Positions 19,148-28,991 are shown, counted from the stretch's first letter. The stretch is DNA of 64,000 nt from JBFMCT01 sp046565765 (GCA_046565765.1 JBKHXX010000026.1:12607-76606); one strand, 5' to 3'. Translations and numbers: made by a program. The notes: generated by a model from the letters alone, not told the origin.

Positions 19148-19896
19148 GGGCGGGAGCGCGGGTGGCCGCGGTGGTGACCGTCCTGCTCGGGGCGCAGGCC
19201 GCGGCGGTGGCCGCGGTGCTGGCCCAGCCCACCCCTCCCGCCACCCTGCCCCCCGCCAGCGACGTCCGCAACGGGCGGGACCTGTACCAGGTGGCGTGCT
19301 CGACCTGTCACGGGCTCGAGGGCCAGGGGTCGCCCCTCGGCCCGTCCCTCATCGGGGTGGGCGCCGCCTCGGCCGACTTCTACCTCTCCACCGGCCGCAT
19401 GCCCCTCGACAACCCGGGCGAGCAGGCCCAGCGCAAGAAGCCGGCGTTCACGCCGCTCCAGATCCGCCAGCTGGTGGCCTACGTGGCTTCCCTGGGGTCG
19501 GGGCCCCCTGTGCCCGACGTCGACTGGGAGCACGCCGATCTGGCCGAGGGCAACCTGCTCTACGCCAACAACTGCGCGCCGTGCCACAGCTCGGCGGGGG
19601 CGGGGGGTGCGCTCGGGCACTCCACCTACGCCCCCGCCCTCGGCCCGGCCACGCCCACCCAGGTGGCGGAGGCCATCCGCATCGGGCCGGGGGCCATGCC
19701 CCGCTTCGGTCCCGAGACGTTCGACGAGGAGCAGCTGGCCGCCATCGTGCGCTACGTCCAGTACCTGAAGGACCCCGCCGACCCCGGCGGGCACCCCCTC
19801 GGCCGGCTCGGCCCCATCCCCGAGGGGTTCGTGGCCTGGGTGGTCGGCCTCGGCCTGCTGCTCGTCGCCTGCCGCTGGATCGGGACGAGGGACTGA
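19144..19896 (+). CDS. qcrC: Diheme cytochrome c of the bc1 complex
   Basis: 250 residues. The N-terminal signal or anchor helix is followed by two cytochrome c domains with heme sites CSTCH (Cys52, Cys55, His56) and CAPCH (Cys144, Cys147, His148), and a C-terminal anchor helix (GFVAWVVGLGLLLVACRW). In actinobacteria QcrC replaces cytochrome c1 and soluble cytochrome c, carrying electrons directly to the aa3 oxidase in a supercomplex. GTG start overlaps the ctaE stop; its own stop overlaps the qcrA ATG. Confidence 0.93.
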   Translation: MRAGARVAAVVTVLLGAQAAAVAAVLAQPTPPATLPPASDVRNGRDLYQVACSTCHGLEGQGSPLGPSLIGVGAASADFYLSTGRMPLDNPGEQAQRKKPAFTPLQIRQLVAYVASLGSGPPVPDVDWEHADLAEGNLLYANNCAPCHSSAGAGGALGHSTYAPALGPATPTQVAEAIRIGPGAMPRFGPETFDEEQLAAIVRYVQYLKDPADPGGHPLGRLGPIPEGFVAWVVGLGLLLVACRWIGTRD

Positions 19897-20804
19897 TGGC
19901 CACCTTCACCCCCGACACCCCCGACGGCCCCGACGGCGCTCACGGCGACGCCGACGAGCGGGCCGCCAGCAGTCCCGCCGACGAGCGCGCCGTCGCCTAC
20001 TTCCTGGTGCTGGCCACCGTGGCCGCCCTGGGGCTGGCGGGGGTGTACATCGCCGGTGGTCAGGCCCAGGCCGAGGGGGCGTTGCTGTTCGTGTCCCTCG
20101 GCTCGATCGGCGTGGCCCTCGCCTTGTGGGCCAAGCGGCTGCTACCGGAGCGGGAGGTCACCGACGAGCGCGGTTCGCTGCCGTCGGAGGAGGCCGACGT
20201 GGAGGCCGTCGACGAGACGATCGGCCACGAGGAGGTCTTCTTCACCGAGCGCCGGCTGCTGCTGGGCCTGCTCACCGCGGCGGGCGGGGCGCTGGGCCTG
20301 GCCGCCCTGTTCCCCATCCGCTCCCTGGGCCCCAGCCCGGGCCGCTCGCTGGCGACCACCGCGTGGCGGCCCGGCGACCGCCTGGTCGACGAGGAGGGAC
20401 GGCCGGTGCGGGTCGACACGCTGTCGGTGGGCGGCATCCTCACCGTCTTCCCCGAGGGCAGGGAGCAGGCGGGCGATTCCCAGGCGGTGCTCATCCGGGT
20501 GGAGGAGGGCCTGCTGCGCCCCCGCCCGGCCCGGGAGACGTGGTCGCCCGAGGGGCACGTGGCCTACTCCAAGATCTGCACCCACGTGGGCTGCCCGGTC
20601 GGGCTCTACCAGCAGTCCACCCACGAGCTGCTGTGCCCCTGCCACCAGTCCACCTTCGACGTGCTCGACGGGGCCCGGCCCCTGTTCGGCCCCGCCACCC
20701 GCTCGCTGCCTCAGCTGCCGCTGAGCATCGACGCCGAGGGCTTCCTGCGGGCCGACCACGACTTCGAGGAGCCCGTGGGCCCGGGTTACTGGGACCGGGC
20801 GTAG
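19896..20804 (+). CDS. qcrA: Rieske iron-sulfur subunit of the bc1 complex
   Basis: 302 residues. Three N-terminal membrane helices (about 33-54, 61-79 and 119-141) are the actinobacterial layout. The Rieske domain has CTHVGC (Cys228, His230, Cys233) and CPCH (Cys247, Cys249, His250); Cys233 and Cys249 would form the disulfide. It oxidises menaquinol at the Qo site and hands the electron to QcrC. ATG at 19896 overlaps the qcrC stop; qcrB follows after 7 nt. Confidence 0.93.
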   Translation: MATFTPDTPDGPDGAHGDADERAASSPADERAVAYFLVLATVAALGLAGVYIAGGQAQAEGALLFVSLGSIGVALALWAKRLLPEREVTDERGSLPSEEADVEAVDETIGHEEVFFTERRLLLGLLTAAGGALGLAALFPIRSLGPSPGRSLATTAWRPGDRLVDEEGRPVRVDTLSVGGILTVFPEGREQAGDSQAVLIRVEEGLLRPRPARETWSPEGHVAYSKICTHVGCPVGLYQQSTHELLCPCHQSTFDVLDGARPLFGPATRSLPQLPLSIDAEGFLRADHDFEEPVGPGYWDRA

Positions 20805-20811
20805 GGCGGCC

Positions 20812-22188
20812 GTGGTCCGTTCCCTCATCCGCTGGGTCGACCGCCGCTTGGGGGCCTCGCAGTTCACCCGCACCGCGCTCAACAAGGTCTTTCCCGACCA
20901 CTGGTCGTTCATGCTGGGCGAGGTGGCGCTGTACTGCCTGGTCATCCTCATCCTCACCGGCGTCTACCTGACGTTCTTCTTCATCCCCGCCTCCGACGAG
21001 GTCGTGTACCGGGGGCCGTACGAGCCGCTGCAGGGCGTGGAGATGTCGGCCGCCTACGCGTCCACGCTGGACATCTCCTTCAACGTGCGGGCCGGGCTGG
21101 TCATGCGCCAGATGCACCACTGGGCCGCCCTGGTGTTCATCGCCGCCATGGTGCTGCACCTGTGCCGGGTGTTCTTCACGGGGGCCTTCCGCCGGCCCCG
21201 GGAGATCAACTGGATCGTGGGCGTGACCCTGCTCGTGCTGTCCATCGCCAACGGCTTCTTCGGCTACTCGCTGCTCGACGACCTGCTGTCTGGCACCGGC
21301 GTGCGGGTCGGGTACTCCATCGCCCTGTCCATCCCCGTGTTCGGCACCTGGTTGGCGTTCCTCTTCTTCGGCGGGGAGTTCCCCGCCACCGAGTTCATCA
21401 CCCGCTTCTTCGTCCTCCACGTGCTGCTGCTGCCGGCGCTCATCGTGGGCTTGCTGGTCGCCCACCTGGCCATCCTGTGGCGCCAGAAGCACACCCAGTT
21501 CGCAGGCGAGGGCCGCAGCGAGACCACGATCACCGGCTCCCGCCTGTGGCCGTCCTACATGCTCAAGTCGGTGGCCCTGTTCTTCCTCGTCTCGGCCGTG
21601 CTGGCCGGCCTGGCCGGCCTGGCCCAGATCAACCCGGTGTGGCTGTACGGGCCCTACGACCCGGCCAAGGCGGCGGCCGCCACCGCCGGCTCCCAGCCCG
21701 ACTGGTACGTGGGCTGGCTGGACGGGGCCCTGCGCCTCATGCCCGGTTGGGAGATCCGCGCCTTCGACCGCACCGTCGCCAACCCGTTCTTCCCGGGGGT
21801 GCTCCTGCCCAGCCTCACGTTCCTGGGCCTGTACCTGTGGCCGTTCCTCGAACGCCGCTTCACCAAGGACGACGAGGCCCACAACCTCCTCGACCGTCCC
21901 CGCGACAGGCCGGTGCGGACCGCCATCGGGGCCGCCGCCCTCGCCTTCTACGCCATCCTGTTCATCGCCGGGGGCAACGACGTCCTGGCCGCCCTAGTGC
22001 AGATCGCCCCCGAGACCATCACCAACATCTTCCGGGTCGGGGTGATCGTGGTTCCCCTGGGGGTGTTCTTCCTCACCCGCGCCATCTGCCGCAGCCTGTC
22101 CCGCTCCGCCATGCACCCGACCGAGGACGCCGTCGTCGGCCGCATCGAACGCACCCCCGACGGCGGCTACCACTCCGTGCCCGGCTGA
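20812..22188 (+). CDS. qcrB: Cytochrome b subunit of the bc1 complex
   Basis: 458 residues, membrane protein with the eight-helix b-type core. Heme ligands are in MHHWAALVFIAAMVLHLCRVF (second helix) and FVLHVLLLPALIVGLLVAH (fourth helix). A PDWYVGW motif in the Qo region and a C-terminal extension of the actinobacterial type are also present. It forms the quinone sites and the transmembrane heme path of the complex. GTG start; last gene of ctaE-qcrCAB, although a lipoprotein gene follows after only 14 nt. Confidence 0.93.
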   Translation: MVRSLIRWVDRRLGASQFTRTALNKVFPDHWSFMLGEVALYCLVILILTGVYLTFFFIPASDEVVYRGPYEPLQGVEMSAAYASTLDISFNVRAGLVMRQMHHWAALVFIAAMVLHLCRVFFTGAFRRPREINWIVGVTLLVLSIANGFFGYSLLDDLLSGTGVRVGYSIALSIPVFGTWLAFLFFGGEFPATEFITRFFVLHVLLLPALIVGLLVAHLAILWRQKHTQFAGEGRSETTITGSRLWPSYMLKSVALFFLVSAVLAGLAGLAQINPVWLYGPYDPAKAAAATAGSQPDWYVGWLDGALRLMPGWEIRAFDRTVANPFFPGVLLPSLTFLGLYLWPFLERRFTKDDEAHNLLDRPRDRPVRTAIGAAALAFYAILFIAGGNDVLAALVQIAPETITNIFRVGVIVVPLGVFFLTRAICRSLSRSAMHPTEDAVVGRIERTPDGGYHSVPG

Positions 22189-22202
22189 GCGAGAATCCCC
22201 CC

Positions 22203-23693
22203 GTGCGGAGGGCGGCAGTGCTGGCGGTGGCGCTGGTGACGGCGGCGGCCTGCACGGGAGGCGAGGGGGCGCAGCCAGACGGCCCCCCGGGTCCACGCCC
22301 GCCCGAACCGCCGTTGCGCCTGGTCGACTACGACGCCATGGCCCAGCCCGACGGTGTGACGCCGTGGATCCAGTCGCTGCTCGACCTCCCGGCGTGCCGC
22401 GACGACGGTGGCCTGCGCGCCTGGGCAGGCGAGCGGCTGCCGTCGCTGCCCGCCGAGCCGGCGGTCCCGGTCCCGCTGGGAACGGTCGTACGGGAAACCC
22501 CCATCCTCCTCCGCCCCCCGCCGGTGGCCTGCTCGGTGGCGCTGCGCAAGGCGGACGCGCTGGCCTGGGAGCTGCAGGACTCGGCCGGGGTGGCGGTGGC
22601 CCGAGGCGCCACCTCTTCCTCGGCCCTGGCCGCCGACCCGTGGGGAGGGGTGGAGGGCGACATCTTCCAAGACGTCATCGCCTCTGGCCAGCACCTGAAC
22701 GGGCTCACCACCAGCACCCGCATCGGCGGCCGCCTGGCCCTCGACCCGAGGGACGAGCGGCTGTTCGTCACCGACTTTCCCTACCACGGCCCCCCCAGGG
22801 ATCCTCGCTGGCCGTGGGCCGGTCGTTGGATCGCGGGCTGGTTCGGGGTGTCGGAGATGCGGCCACCGGACTACCGCCTGGCTGTACCGGTCCCCCGGCT
22901 GGTCCCCGAGGGGTTCGTGCGCTGTGCGGGCCCGGTGGAGGCCAGCTTCGACCCCATGCAGGGGCGGGTGACCACCTTGTGCCACCCCGACGGCAGCGTC
23001 ATCACCGTCCGGGTGGGCGCGCCGACCTCGCCCGAAGGCACGCTGCGGTCCCTGCCCGACTTCGAGGCCGACCGAACGACCACCGTGGCCCACATCGGCG
23101 ACCGGCGCCTGCTCACCGCCGGGTCACCGGTCGGCCGGATCGTTCTCGACGTGCCGGCTCGCATCGACGAGGACGGCCTGCGCCGGATGGCGGCCACCGT
23201 CCCCGCCCTCGACGACCGGACGTGGCGGCCGCCCGGTCTGGCCGTCGACCTCCGCGAGCGCTTCTCGGTGGACTGGGTCCGCGACGCCCTCGTGGCCGCC
23301 GGCGCCCGGGAGGTGCTGGCCGACGAGGCCGACCGCACGGTCGACGGTGGGCTGGGCCTGGTCTGCGCCGGTGGGGGGCCGTGCGTCCACCCGCCGCCCC
23401 GACCGATCGAGGTCAACCTCACCCTGCCCACCGGCGAGCGCATCGAGGGGTTCGTCATGGTCGACAAGGATCCCTACACGCCGTGGCCGCCCCACGGGCT
23501 GGCCCGCATCCGCACCGTGAGCGGGGTGGACGTTCGGATCAGCGAGCAGCCATGGGCCAACCCGGTCGAGCTGCGTTGCGGCGGTGTGCACGTGTCTCTC
23601 CGGACCTTGGGCATCGGTAGGGGGGTGGAGCCGGGCCCGGCCGACCCCATCGCCGACCTGGCCGAGCGGCTGGTCCCGGCTCTCGGCTGCTGA
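22203..23693 (+). CDS. Lipoprotein of unknown function downstream of qcrB
   Basis: 496 residues from GTG 22203. A short signal peptide with lipid-attachment Cys17 is followed by a Pro-rich linker and about 440 residues of mixed alpha/beta character with no motif I recognise. It contains four or more Cys residues (for example in LPACRDD, RCAGP, LVCAGGGPC and the C-terminal GC), so disulfides are likely. It is placed 14 nt after qcrB and may be co-transcribed with the respiratory genes. It converges on dabA, with only 24 nt between stops. A link to respiration is only positional. Confidence 0.7.
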   Translation: MRRAAVLAVALVTAAACTGGEGAQPDGPPGPRPPEPPLRLVDYDAMAQPDGVTPWIQSLLDLPACRDDGGLRAWAGERLPSLPAEPAVPVPLGTVVRETPILLRPPPVACSVALRKADALAWELQDSAGVAVARGATSSSALAADPWGGVEGDIFQDVIASGQHLNGLTTSTRIGGRLALDPRDERLFVTDFPYHGPPRDPRWPWAGRWIAGWFGVSEMRPPDYRLAVPVPRLVPEGFVRCAGPVEASFDPMQGRVTTLCHPDGSVITVRVGAPTSPEGTLRSLPDFEADRTTTVAHIGDRRLLTAGSPVGRIVLDVPARIDEDGLRRMAATVPALDDRTWRPPGLAVDLRERFSVDWVRDALVAAGAREVLADEADRTVDGGLGLVCAGGGPCVHPPPRPIEVNLTLPTGERIEGFVMVDKDPYTPWPPHGLARIRTVSGVDVRISEQPWANPVELRCGGVHVSLRTLGIGRGVEPGPADPIADLAERLVPALGC

Positions 23694-23717
23694 GCGCCCC
23701 CGTGCGGCCCGTCCTGC

Positions 23718-26303
23718 CTACCGCACCTCCAGCGAGGCGTGTGCGAGATCCAGGGAGGGGTCGGCGGGGGACCACCTCGCCCACGTGCCGCCCGGGCTGC
23801 GGATCGACCACGGATCGTCCCCTCGCGAACGGCCGGCCACGGTGATCCACTTCCCGCCGATCAGCTCCTGGAGCACCTGGTTGCGTTGGATGATGGCATC
23901 GATGCGCTCGAGGGGCGCCTGGATGACCGCCAGCAGGCGCAGCGACTGATGCATGCGACGGTCTCCGACGCCCACAGCCTGCGCGGGGAGACCGACCTGC
24001 AGGTCGCCGCCCTCGCCGAGGACGACGCCGATGCCGCCCACCGGGTTGTGCAGCGTCTTGTCGCCCGCGCCGAACTGGTCGGGGTCGACCGCCGAGAAGT
24101 AGTACTGGGCCGAGATCCACTGGCCGACCACGAGCGGCGCGGTCATGATCGTCTCGAGGGCGCTGCCGTCACCGTCGCTCTCGGCGTCGTAGGAGTGCAG
24201 GAACACGCGGCAGGCCAAGTCCAGGCCGGCGGTGATCGAGCGGGGCCCGACCACGAACGCAGCATTGCTGGCCAGCCCCCACTCGGGACGCACCTGCGCC
24301 CAGTCGTGCCCACGGACGCGCACCTTGGCCGGGTTCCCCGGGAGCCGCCCGGCCCGCTCGCGTGCGAGCCGTTCACCGGCAATGGCGATGTCCCGCTCGA
24401 AGGCGGCGACCAGCGCTTCGTGGGTTTCCGGCACGGCCGCCCGGTCGAGCACGGTCACCACATCGGAGACGGTGTCGTGCTGGGCGGCGACGAAGAGGGT
24501 GTCCTCAGGCACCCGGATGTCGTGCTCCTCGAGGCCGGCACGCACCGCCGGGTCGTTGAGGATGGCCACGACCACCCGGGCGCTCGGACCACCGGGGTTG
24601 CCACCGCACGCGCCGCAGTCGTAGGACGAGGCGTGCGGGTTGTTGATGTTGAAGCTGCCGTGCCCGCAGAGCACGACGAGGCGGGCGAAGCGGGTCAAGC
24701 CCATCGTCCGGACGACGTTCCTGGCGAACGTGGTCCGCTCCTCGACCGCGAAGCCCGTGCCGCCGTCGCGTTCGGCCTCGACAGCCGGCCGGGTCCGCGG
24801 CGGTCGACCCGTCCCCAGGCCCCTCAGGCGACGCACCAACCCCGGTGCCAGCGTCCGGACCGCGGCTGCAGGACCCATGACGTATCCCGCCGCCTCGGCC
24901 AGCGCGAAGGGACCGATCAGGCTCCCCTTGGAGGAGTGGAAGGCTTCGTGCCCGGCGCCCGCGGCTCGCTGCGTGCTGAGGTAGCCCAGAGCGTCCTGGG
25001 GGTCGACCGGCTGCTCGGCGACCTCGTGCTCGGCCGTCAACAGCGGCGGGCAGCGCGGCGAGCTCTCCGTCGCACCCAGCGGCCGCCAGCGCACGGGGAT
25101 GCCGAAGAACCCGGCGAAGCCAAAGGTCTCGTAGGGGCCCAGTGCCTGCAGGTGCCGCACCAGGCCCTCCGAGCGGGCGTCGATGCAGAACGTCGCCTGC
25201 ACGTCCGGCCGCGCCGCGGCCGGTCCGGGGTCGGGGCGGCTCAGCAGTCCCAGGAGGCGATCGCGGAAGTTGCCCTCCTTCGCCTCCAGCCACATCGACT
25301 TCCGCACCGGCGGCGGCACCTGCTCCAGGACGCGACGCACGGTGGAGGCGACGAAGGGATCGTCGGACGTGCTGCCCAGCGCTTCGAGCACCGCCGCCAC
25401 CCGTTGCTCGAGGAGCTCGCCGTCATCCTGATCCTGAGGCTGCGGCGGCGGCGGGGCGGTGCCATGGGCGGCCGCCGCCGATGCGGCCACTTGGGCGGCG
25501 AGCAGGTCCAGGAGGTGCAACGACGGGCGATCGTGGTCGGGCCCGGCCCACTCGTCGTGCCAGCGCGCGTACCCGGCCCACCCCGGGAGGCGGCCGAGGT
25601 GCTCGCGAAGGGCGTCGACGCGGCGGTCACGGTCGACAGCGAGGGAATCGAGGGAGGCGGCGAGTGCCTCGAGCGGGCTCTCGGGTAGCCGGGCCAGCCA
25701 CTGTATGCCGCTCGGGCCGGCGAGGCGCTGAAGCCGCCGATCGTGGGGCGCCAGCTCTCGCCACGCGGAGAAGAACCCGCGCTCGCGGCCGGGCATGGGC
25801 CACGGGACGCCGGCCTCGTCCACGAAGACCGCGCACCACGCGGCCACGAGCTGGGTCGCGGCCCGGACGGTGGCGACGTCCGTCCGGCCCACCCGGTCGC
25901 CGGCGGTCTCGCGGGGCTTGTCGTCCGGTCCGGCGAGGAGGTCCGTCCGGACGACCTCCACCGCGTCGACCGTTCGCCCCCCGACCTCGAAGCCGGGCTC
26001 GGTGGCGAGCTTGGGTTCGACTTGGAGAATGGCTCGCCGGAGGTCGGCATCGGTGGTGACGCCGCGCGCGTGCGTGTCGCGGAACGCGGCGAAGGTCAGA
26101 TGGGTGCGGGCCCGCAACCACCGTCGGGCGACGGCGGTGGCCTCGTCGAAGGGCAGGTGCTGCAGGCCGAGGAGGGGATTGACGGCCACGAAGCTGCTCA
26201 GCGGCCAGAGCGGAGCGATGATCTCGGCCGCCTTGGAGACATCGGCGAGGAGCTCGGTGTCGCGGCGGGATGGTCCCCGGTGGCCGTCGGTCGCGATGCT
26301 CAT
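23718..26303 (-). CDS. dabA: DAB bicarbonate-accumulation complex, carbonic-anhydrase-like subunit
   Basis: 861 residues (DUF2309/UPF0753). DabA is a cytoplasmic, beta-carbonic-anhydrase-like subunit that, with DabB, converts CO2 to bicarbonate in an energy-driven one-way reaction. The zinc and active-site residues known in Halothiobacillus DabA are all present: Cys373 and Asp375 in FCIDARSEG, His548 in CGHGS, and Cys563 in YDCGACGGNP, with the same 15-residue H-to-C spacing. The ATG at 26303 overlaps the dabB stop (ATGA). The frame stays open upstream, but that part reads through dabB and is not protein-like. Last gene of the carboxysome operon. Confidence 0.93.
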   Translation of the reverse strand: MSIATDGHRGPSRRDTELLADVSKAAEIIAPLWPLSSFVAVNPLLGLQHLPFDEATAVARRWLRARTHLTFAAFRDTHARGVTTDADLRRAILQVEPKLATEPGFEVGGRTVDAVEVVRTDLLAGPDDKPRETAGDRVGRTDVATVRAATQLVAAWCAVFVDEAGVPWPMPGRERGFFSAWRELAPHDRRLQRLAGPSGIQWLARLPESPLEALAASLDSLAVDRDRRVDALREHLGRLPGWAGYARWHDEWAGPDHDRPSLHLLDLLAAQVAASAAAAHGTAPPPPQPQDQDDGELLEQRVAAVLEALGSTSDDPFVASTVRRVLEQVPPPVRKSMWLEAKEGNFRDRLLGLLSRPDPGPAAARPDVQATFCIDARSEGLVRHLQALGPYETFGFAGFFGIPVRWRPLGATESSPRCPPLLTAEHEVAEQPVDPQDALGYLSTQRAAGAGHEAFHSSKGSLIGPFALAEAAGYVMGPAAAVRTLAPGLVRRLRGLGTGRPPRTRPAVEAERDGGTGFAVEERTTFARNVVRTMGLTRFARLVVLCGHGSFNINNPHASSYDCGACGGNPGGPSARVVVAILNDPAVRAGLEEHDIRVPEDTLFVAAQHDTVSDVVTVLDRAAVPETHEALVAAFERDIAIAGERLARERAGRLPGNPAKVRVRGHDWAQVRPEWGLASNAAFVVGPRSITAGLDLACRVFLHSYDAESDGDGSALETIMTAPLVVGQWISAQYYFSAVDPDQFGAGDKTLHNPVGGIGVVLGEGGDLQVGLPAQAVGVGDRRMHQSLRLLAVIQAPLERIDAIIQRNQVLQELIGGKWITVAGRSRGDDPWSIRSPGGTWARWSPADPSLDLAHASLEVR

Positions 26304-27943
26304 CTCGATCGTGTCGCTCGGGCCAGCTCCACGCGAGGCGGAAGGTGGCGGGTCTCGGGGACGGGCGCGACCCCAGTCGAACTGCCTCGGGTGGTCAACT
26401 CCGAGGCGACGGGCGCCGACGTGAGGGCGAAGGCGTACACCCGGGCCCGCACCTTGCCCATCCGCTCCCCTGGAGTGACCCAGACGACGGCGACCACCAG
26501 CGTGATCGCCGCGAGCGTCGCAACCAGGAGCGAGCCGCTCACCGCCTCGGGGACTTCGGTGGCGAGCGCCGGTTCGATGAAGCTCTCCACCGCGGTGAGC
26601 CCGCCGATGTAGGCGAACACCCCGGCGACGGCACCGAACGATGCACTGGCGACGGCCGCTCCCGGCCGGAACGGCGCCGAGCGGAGCCATCCGTCGACGG
26701 CCCGGGCTGCCGTCCCCCACGCGAACACCGTCACCAGCACGGAGGCGGCCGTCGACAGGTGCGGGTGGACCACCTGGTACGCGACCCAGAGTGCCGCGGC
26801 CGGCACGAGCACCGCGACGCCGAGGCGGAGGCCCTGGGGGACGGCATGCGGGGCGGGGCGTTGGTGGTGGCGGTGGTGGGCCGTGACCGAGCCGCCGGCC
26901 CCGAGGAACAGCGCAGCCTTGTACATGCCGTGGCCGAGGATGTGGAGCAACGCCGCCGCGAACGCCCCGATCGCCACCTGCACCGTCATGAACCCCATCT
27001 GCCCGGCCGTGGACCAGGCCAGGTTGCCCTTCACGTCGCTGCGCACCAGCATGACGGTCGTGGCGTAACAGGTGGTGACGGCGCCGGCGGCGAAGGCCAG
27101 GTGCGTCGCCAGGGTCGACGACCCGAACACCGGAGCGAGTCGCACCAACAGCATGCCGGCGCCGTTCACCACGCCCGCGTGGAGCAGGGCCGACACCGGC
27201 GTGGGCGCCGCGATGGTGGACGGCAGCCACTGGTGCACGGGTACGAGCGCGGACCGGGAGATCCCGGCGATGGTCAGGAGCACGGCCACCACCGCCAGCA
27301 CGTGGTCACCGAACACCGGGATGGAGGCGTTGGCCAGTTGCTCGGCCGCCCGCGCCGGCGAGCGGAGGTCGATCTGGCCGACGGCGGCGACGGAGAGCAG
27401 TGTGGCCAGGAGGAGGGCGATGTCTCCCACCCAGAGGCTGCGCAGGGTTCGCCGGGACGAGCGTCGCGCCGGTTGCCACGTGGCCCGGTGGGTCACCAGC
27501 GCAGCCAGGGCCAGACCGGCCACGATCCAGGCGGCACACAGCAGCCCGAGGGTGGCGGCGAAGGCCACCGAGGTCGTCGCTGCGGTCAGCAGCGAGGCGA
27601 GTACGAAGAAGCGGCGCCCGAAGAGGTCCCCCTGCAGGTTGCGGCCGGCGAAGGACTGCACGACCACACCGACGCCGGTGGTGAGCAAGCCCAACAAGGC
27701 GGTGACCCGGGATGCATGCAACCCGACAAGCGCATCACCATCCCCCCCCTCGACCACCGCTGAGAGCGGTTCGTCCACGGCCACGACGACCGCCACCACG
27801 ACCGCCACGACGAACGCGGCGCACGCCGCCCGTACCGCCCAGCGGGAGGCCTGCTCTCCCGTCGGGCGCGCCACGGCGATGGCGGCGGCGGCCAGGGCCG
27901 GCAGCGCCGGGACGACGATCAGGAAGGTCTCCGAGAGAGTCAT
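26300..27943 (-). CDS. dabB: DAB complex membrane subunit, NuoL/MrpA-like
   Basis: 547 residues, about 13-14 membrane helices, related to the proton-pumping NuoL/ND5 family. The central block with HQWLPSTIAAPTPVSALLHAG and LLHILGHGMYKAALFLGAGG carries the conserved Lys and His of this antiporter-like fold. It is thought to couple cation flow to the DabA reaction. It sits 49 nt after the Nudix-fusion gene and overlaps dabA by 4 nt. Annotated homologues are often miscalled NADH dehydrogenase subunit 5; pairing with DabA makes DabB secure. Confidence 0.93.
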   Translation of the reverse strand: MTLSETFLIVVPALPALAAAAIAVARPTGEQASRWAVRAACAAFVVAVVVAVVVAVDEPLSAVVEGGDGDALVGLHASRVTALLGLLTTGVGVVVQSFAGRNLQGDLFGRRFFVLASLLTAATTSVAFAATLGLLCAAWIVAGLALAALVTHRATWQPARRSSRRTLRSLWVGDIALLLATLLSVAAVGQIDLRSPARAAEQLANASIPVFGDHVLAVVAVLLTIAGISRSALVPVHQWLPSTIAAPTPVSALLHAGVVNGAGMLLVRLAPVFGSSTLATHLAFAAGAVTTCYATTVMLVRSDVKGNLAWSTAGQMGFMTVQVAIGAFAAALLHILGHGMYKAALFLGAGGSVTAHHRHHQRPAPHAVPQGLRLGVAVLVPAAALWVAYQVVHPHLSTAASVLVTVFAWGTAARAVDGWLRSAPFRPGAAVASASFGAVAGVFAYIGGLTAVESFIEPALATEVPEAVSGSLLVATLAAITLVVAVVWVTPGERMGKVRARVYAFALTSAPVASELTTRGSSTGVAPVPETRHLPPRVELARATRSR

Positions 27944-27992
27944 CTGGACCGAGGCGCTCTAGACAGCGAAACGCGGGACTGTCATTCGATCG

Positions 27993-28991
27993 TCAGCTGC
28001 TGTCCCCGGTGGCGGACGACCCCAAGAGGCGAGAGATGTCGACCGCCACACCCAGCGCTCCTGTGGAGCGCGCTGCGTCGATGTCACCAGGCCCCAGTCC
28101 CCCTTGCGCGTAGACGGGCAACGGGCTCGCCGCCACCAGCTCCTTCAGGCCCTGCCAACCCAGCGGCTCGTCGGCGGGGTGCGAAGGGGAGGGCAGAACC
28201 GGCGAGACGAGCACGACGTCGGCACCCACGGCGGCGGCATGCTGGATGTCCCGTGCGTTGTGGGCGGACACCGCCCACAGCCGGGTCGGCGGCCGCTCGA
28301 TCACACCGGCCAGGGCGGCGCCGGTCGTGTGCAGGCCGCAGGCGCCGGCCTGGCGGGCCTCCAGCGCCGTCCCCGAGAGGAGGAGGCGCAGCCCCGTCCC
28401 CCGCCGCAGCTGGCGCACCCGGCGGGTGAGCTGGACGCGCTGCGCGGGCGGGAGCTCCGGCGCCCGCACGATCAGGAGCCGTACACCGCCCACCGCCAAC
28501 ATCGGGATGCTGGCCAGCAACTGCTCGGCCCCGCCGGGCCTGCGAGTCACCCGGGCCACCGCCACCAGGTCGGGCAGCGCCAGCGTGGCCAGGGCGAGCT
28601 CGTTGCTCGGCAACAGTGGCCCGACCGTCGGACGGGCGGGATCGACCCATGCCAGCCGCTGGCCTTCCCTGCCGGTGGGCTCGCCCGACCACCGGCGCAC
28701 GTGGAACCAGTGCAACCGCACCCGCTTGGACGGGAAATCGTGCTCGTAGACCCGCCAGGGCGCCACTTGGAGGGCGTGGACGCCGACCTCCTCGAGCAGC
28801 TCACGCACGGCGGCCTGGGCCGGGCTCTCGCCCGGGTCGACCTGGCCCCCGGGCAGCTCCCAGAAGCCGGCGGCGTCCTTGCCGGGCTTGCGCTCGGCCA
28901 GCAGCACGCGCCCGTCGGGCGCGCGCAGCACGCCCACCGCCACGTCGACGACGGGACGACCGACGAGAGGGAGACGGCGGGTCGGCAGCAT
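27993..28991 (-). CDS. Nudix hydrolase fused to thiamine-phosphate-synthase-like domain
   Basis: 332 residues. The N-terminal Nudix domain (about 10-135) has a complete Nudix box from GGQVDPGES to REL.EE.G, typical of MutT-like 8-oxo-dGTP diphosphatases. The C-terminal TenI/ThiE-like half (about 155-325) shows the GLHTTGAAL strand, GADVVLVSPVLPSPSHP and a YAQGGLG phosphate-binding segment. MutT-ThiE fusions are known in proteobacteria, usually outside carboxysome loci. Here the start overlaps the preceding 88-residue gene (ATGA) and dabB follows, so it is part of the operon. Role may be nucleotide or cofactor housekeeping; unproven. Confidence 0.85.
   Translation of the reverse strand: MLPTRRLPLVGRPVVDVAVGVLRAPDGRVLLAERKPGKDAAGFWELPGGQVDPGESPAQAAVRELLEEVGVHALQVAPWRVYEHDFPSKRVRLHWFHVRRWSGEPTGREGQRLAWVDPARPTVGPLLPSNELALATLALPDLVAVARVTRRPGGAEQLLASIPMLAVGGVRLLIVRAPELPPAQRVQLTRRVRQLRRGTGLRLLLSGTALEARQAGACGLHTTGAALAGVIERPPTRLWAVSAHNARDIQHAAAVGADVVLVSPVLPSPSHPADEPLGWQGLKELVAASPLPVYAQGGLGPGDIDAARSTGALGVAVDISRLLGSSATGDSS

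Noticed and set aside
26304..27230. N-terminal extension of dabA into dabB
   Set aside because: The frame is open but reads as Arg/Gly-rich shadow; dabB is the real product there and ATG 26303 fits the ATGA overlap.
26300..27943. NADH dehydrogenase subunit L (complex I)
   Set aside because: It is a lone NuoL-like gene coupled to dabA, with no other nuo genes, so DabB is the right call.
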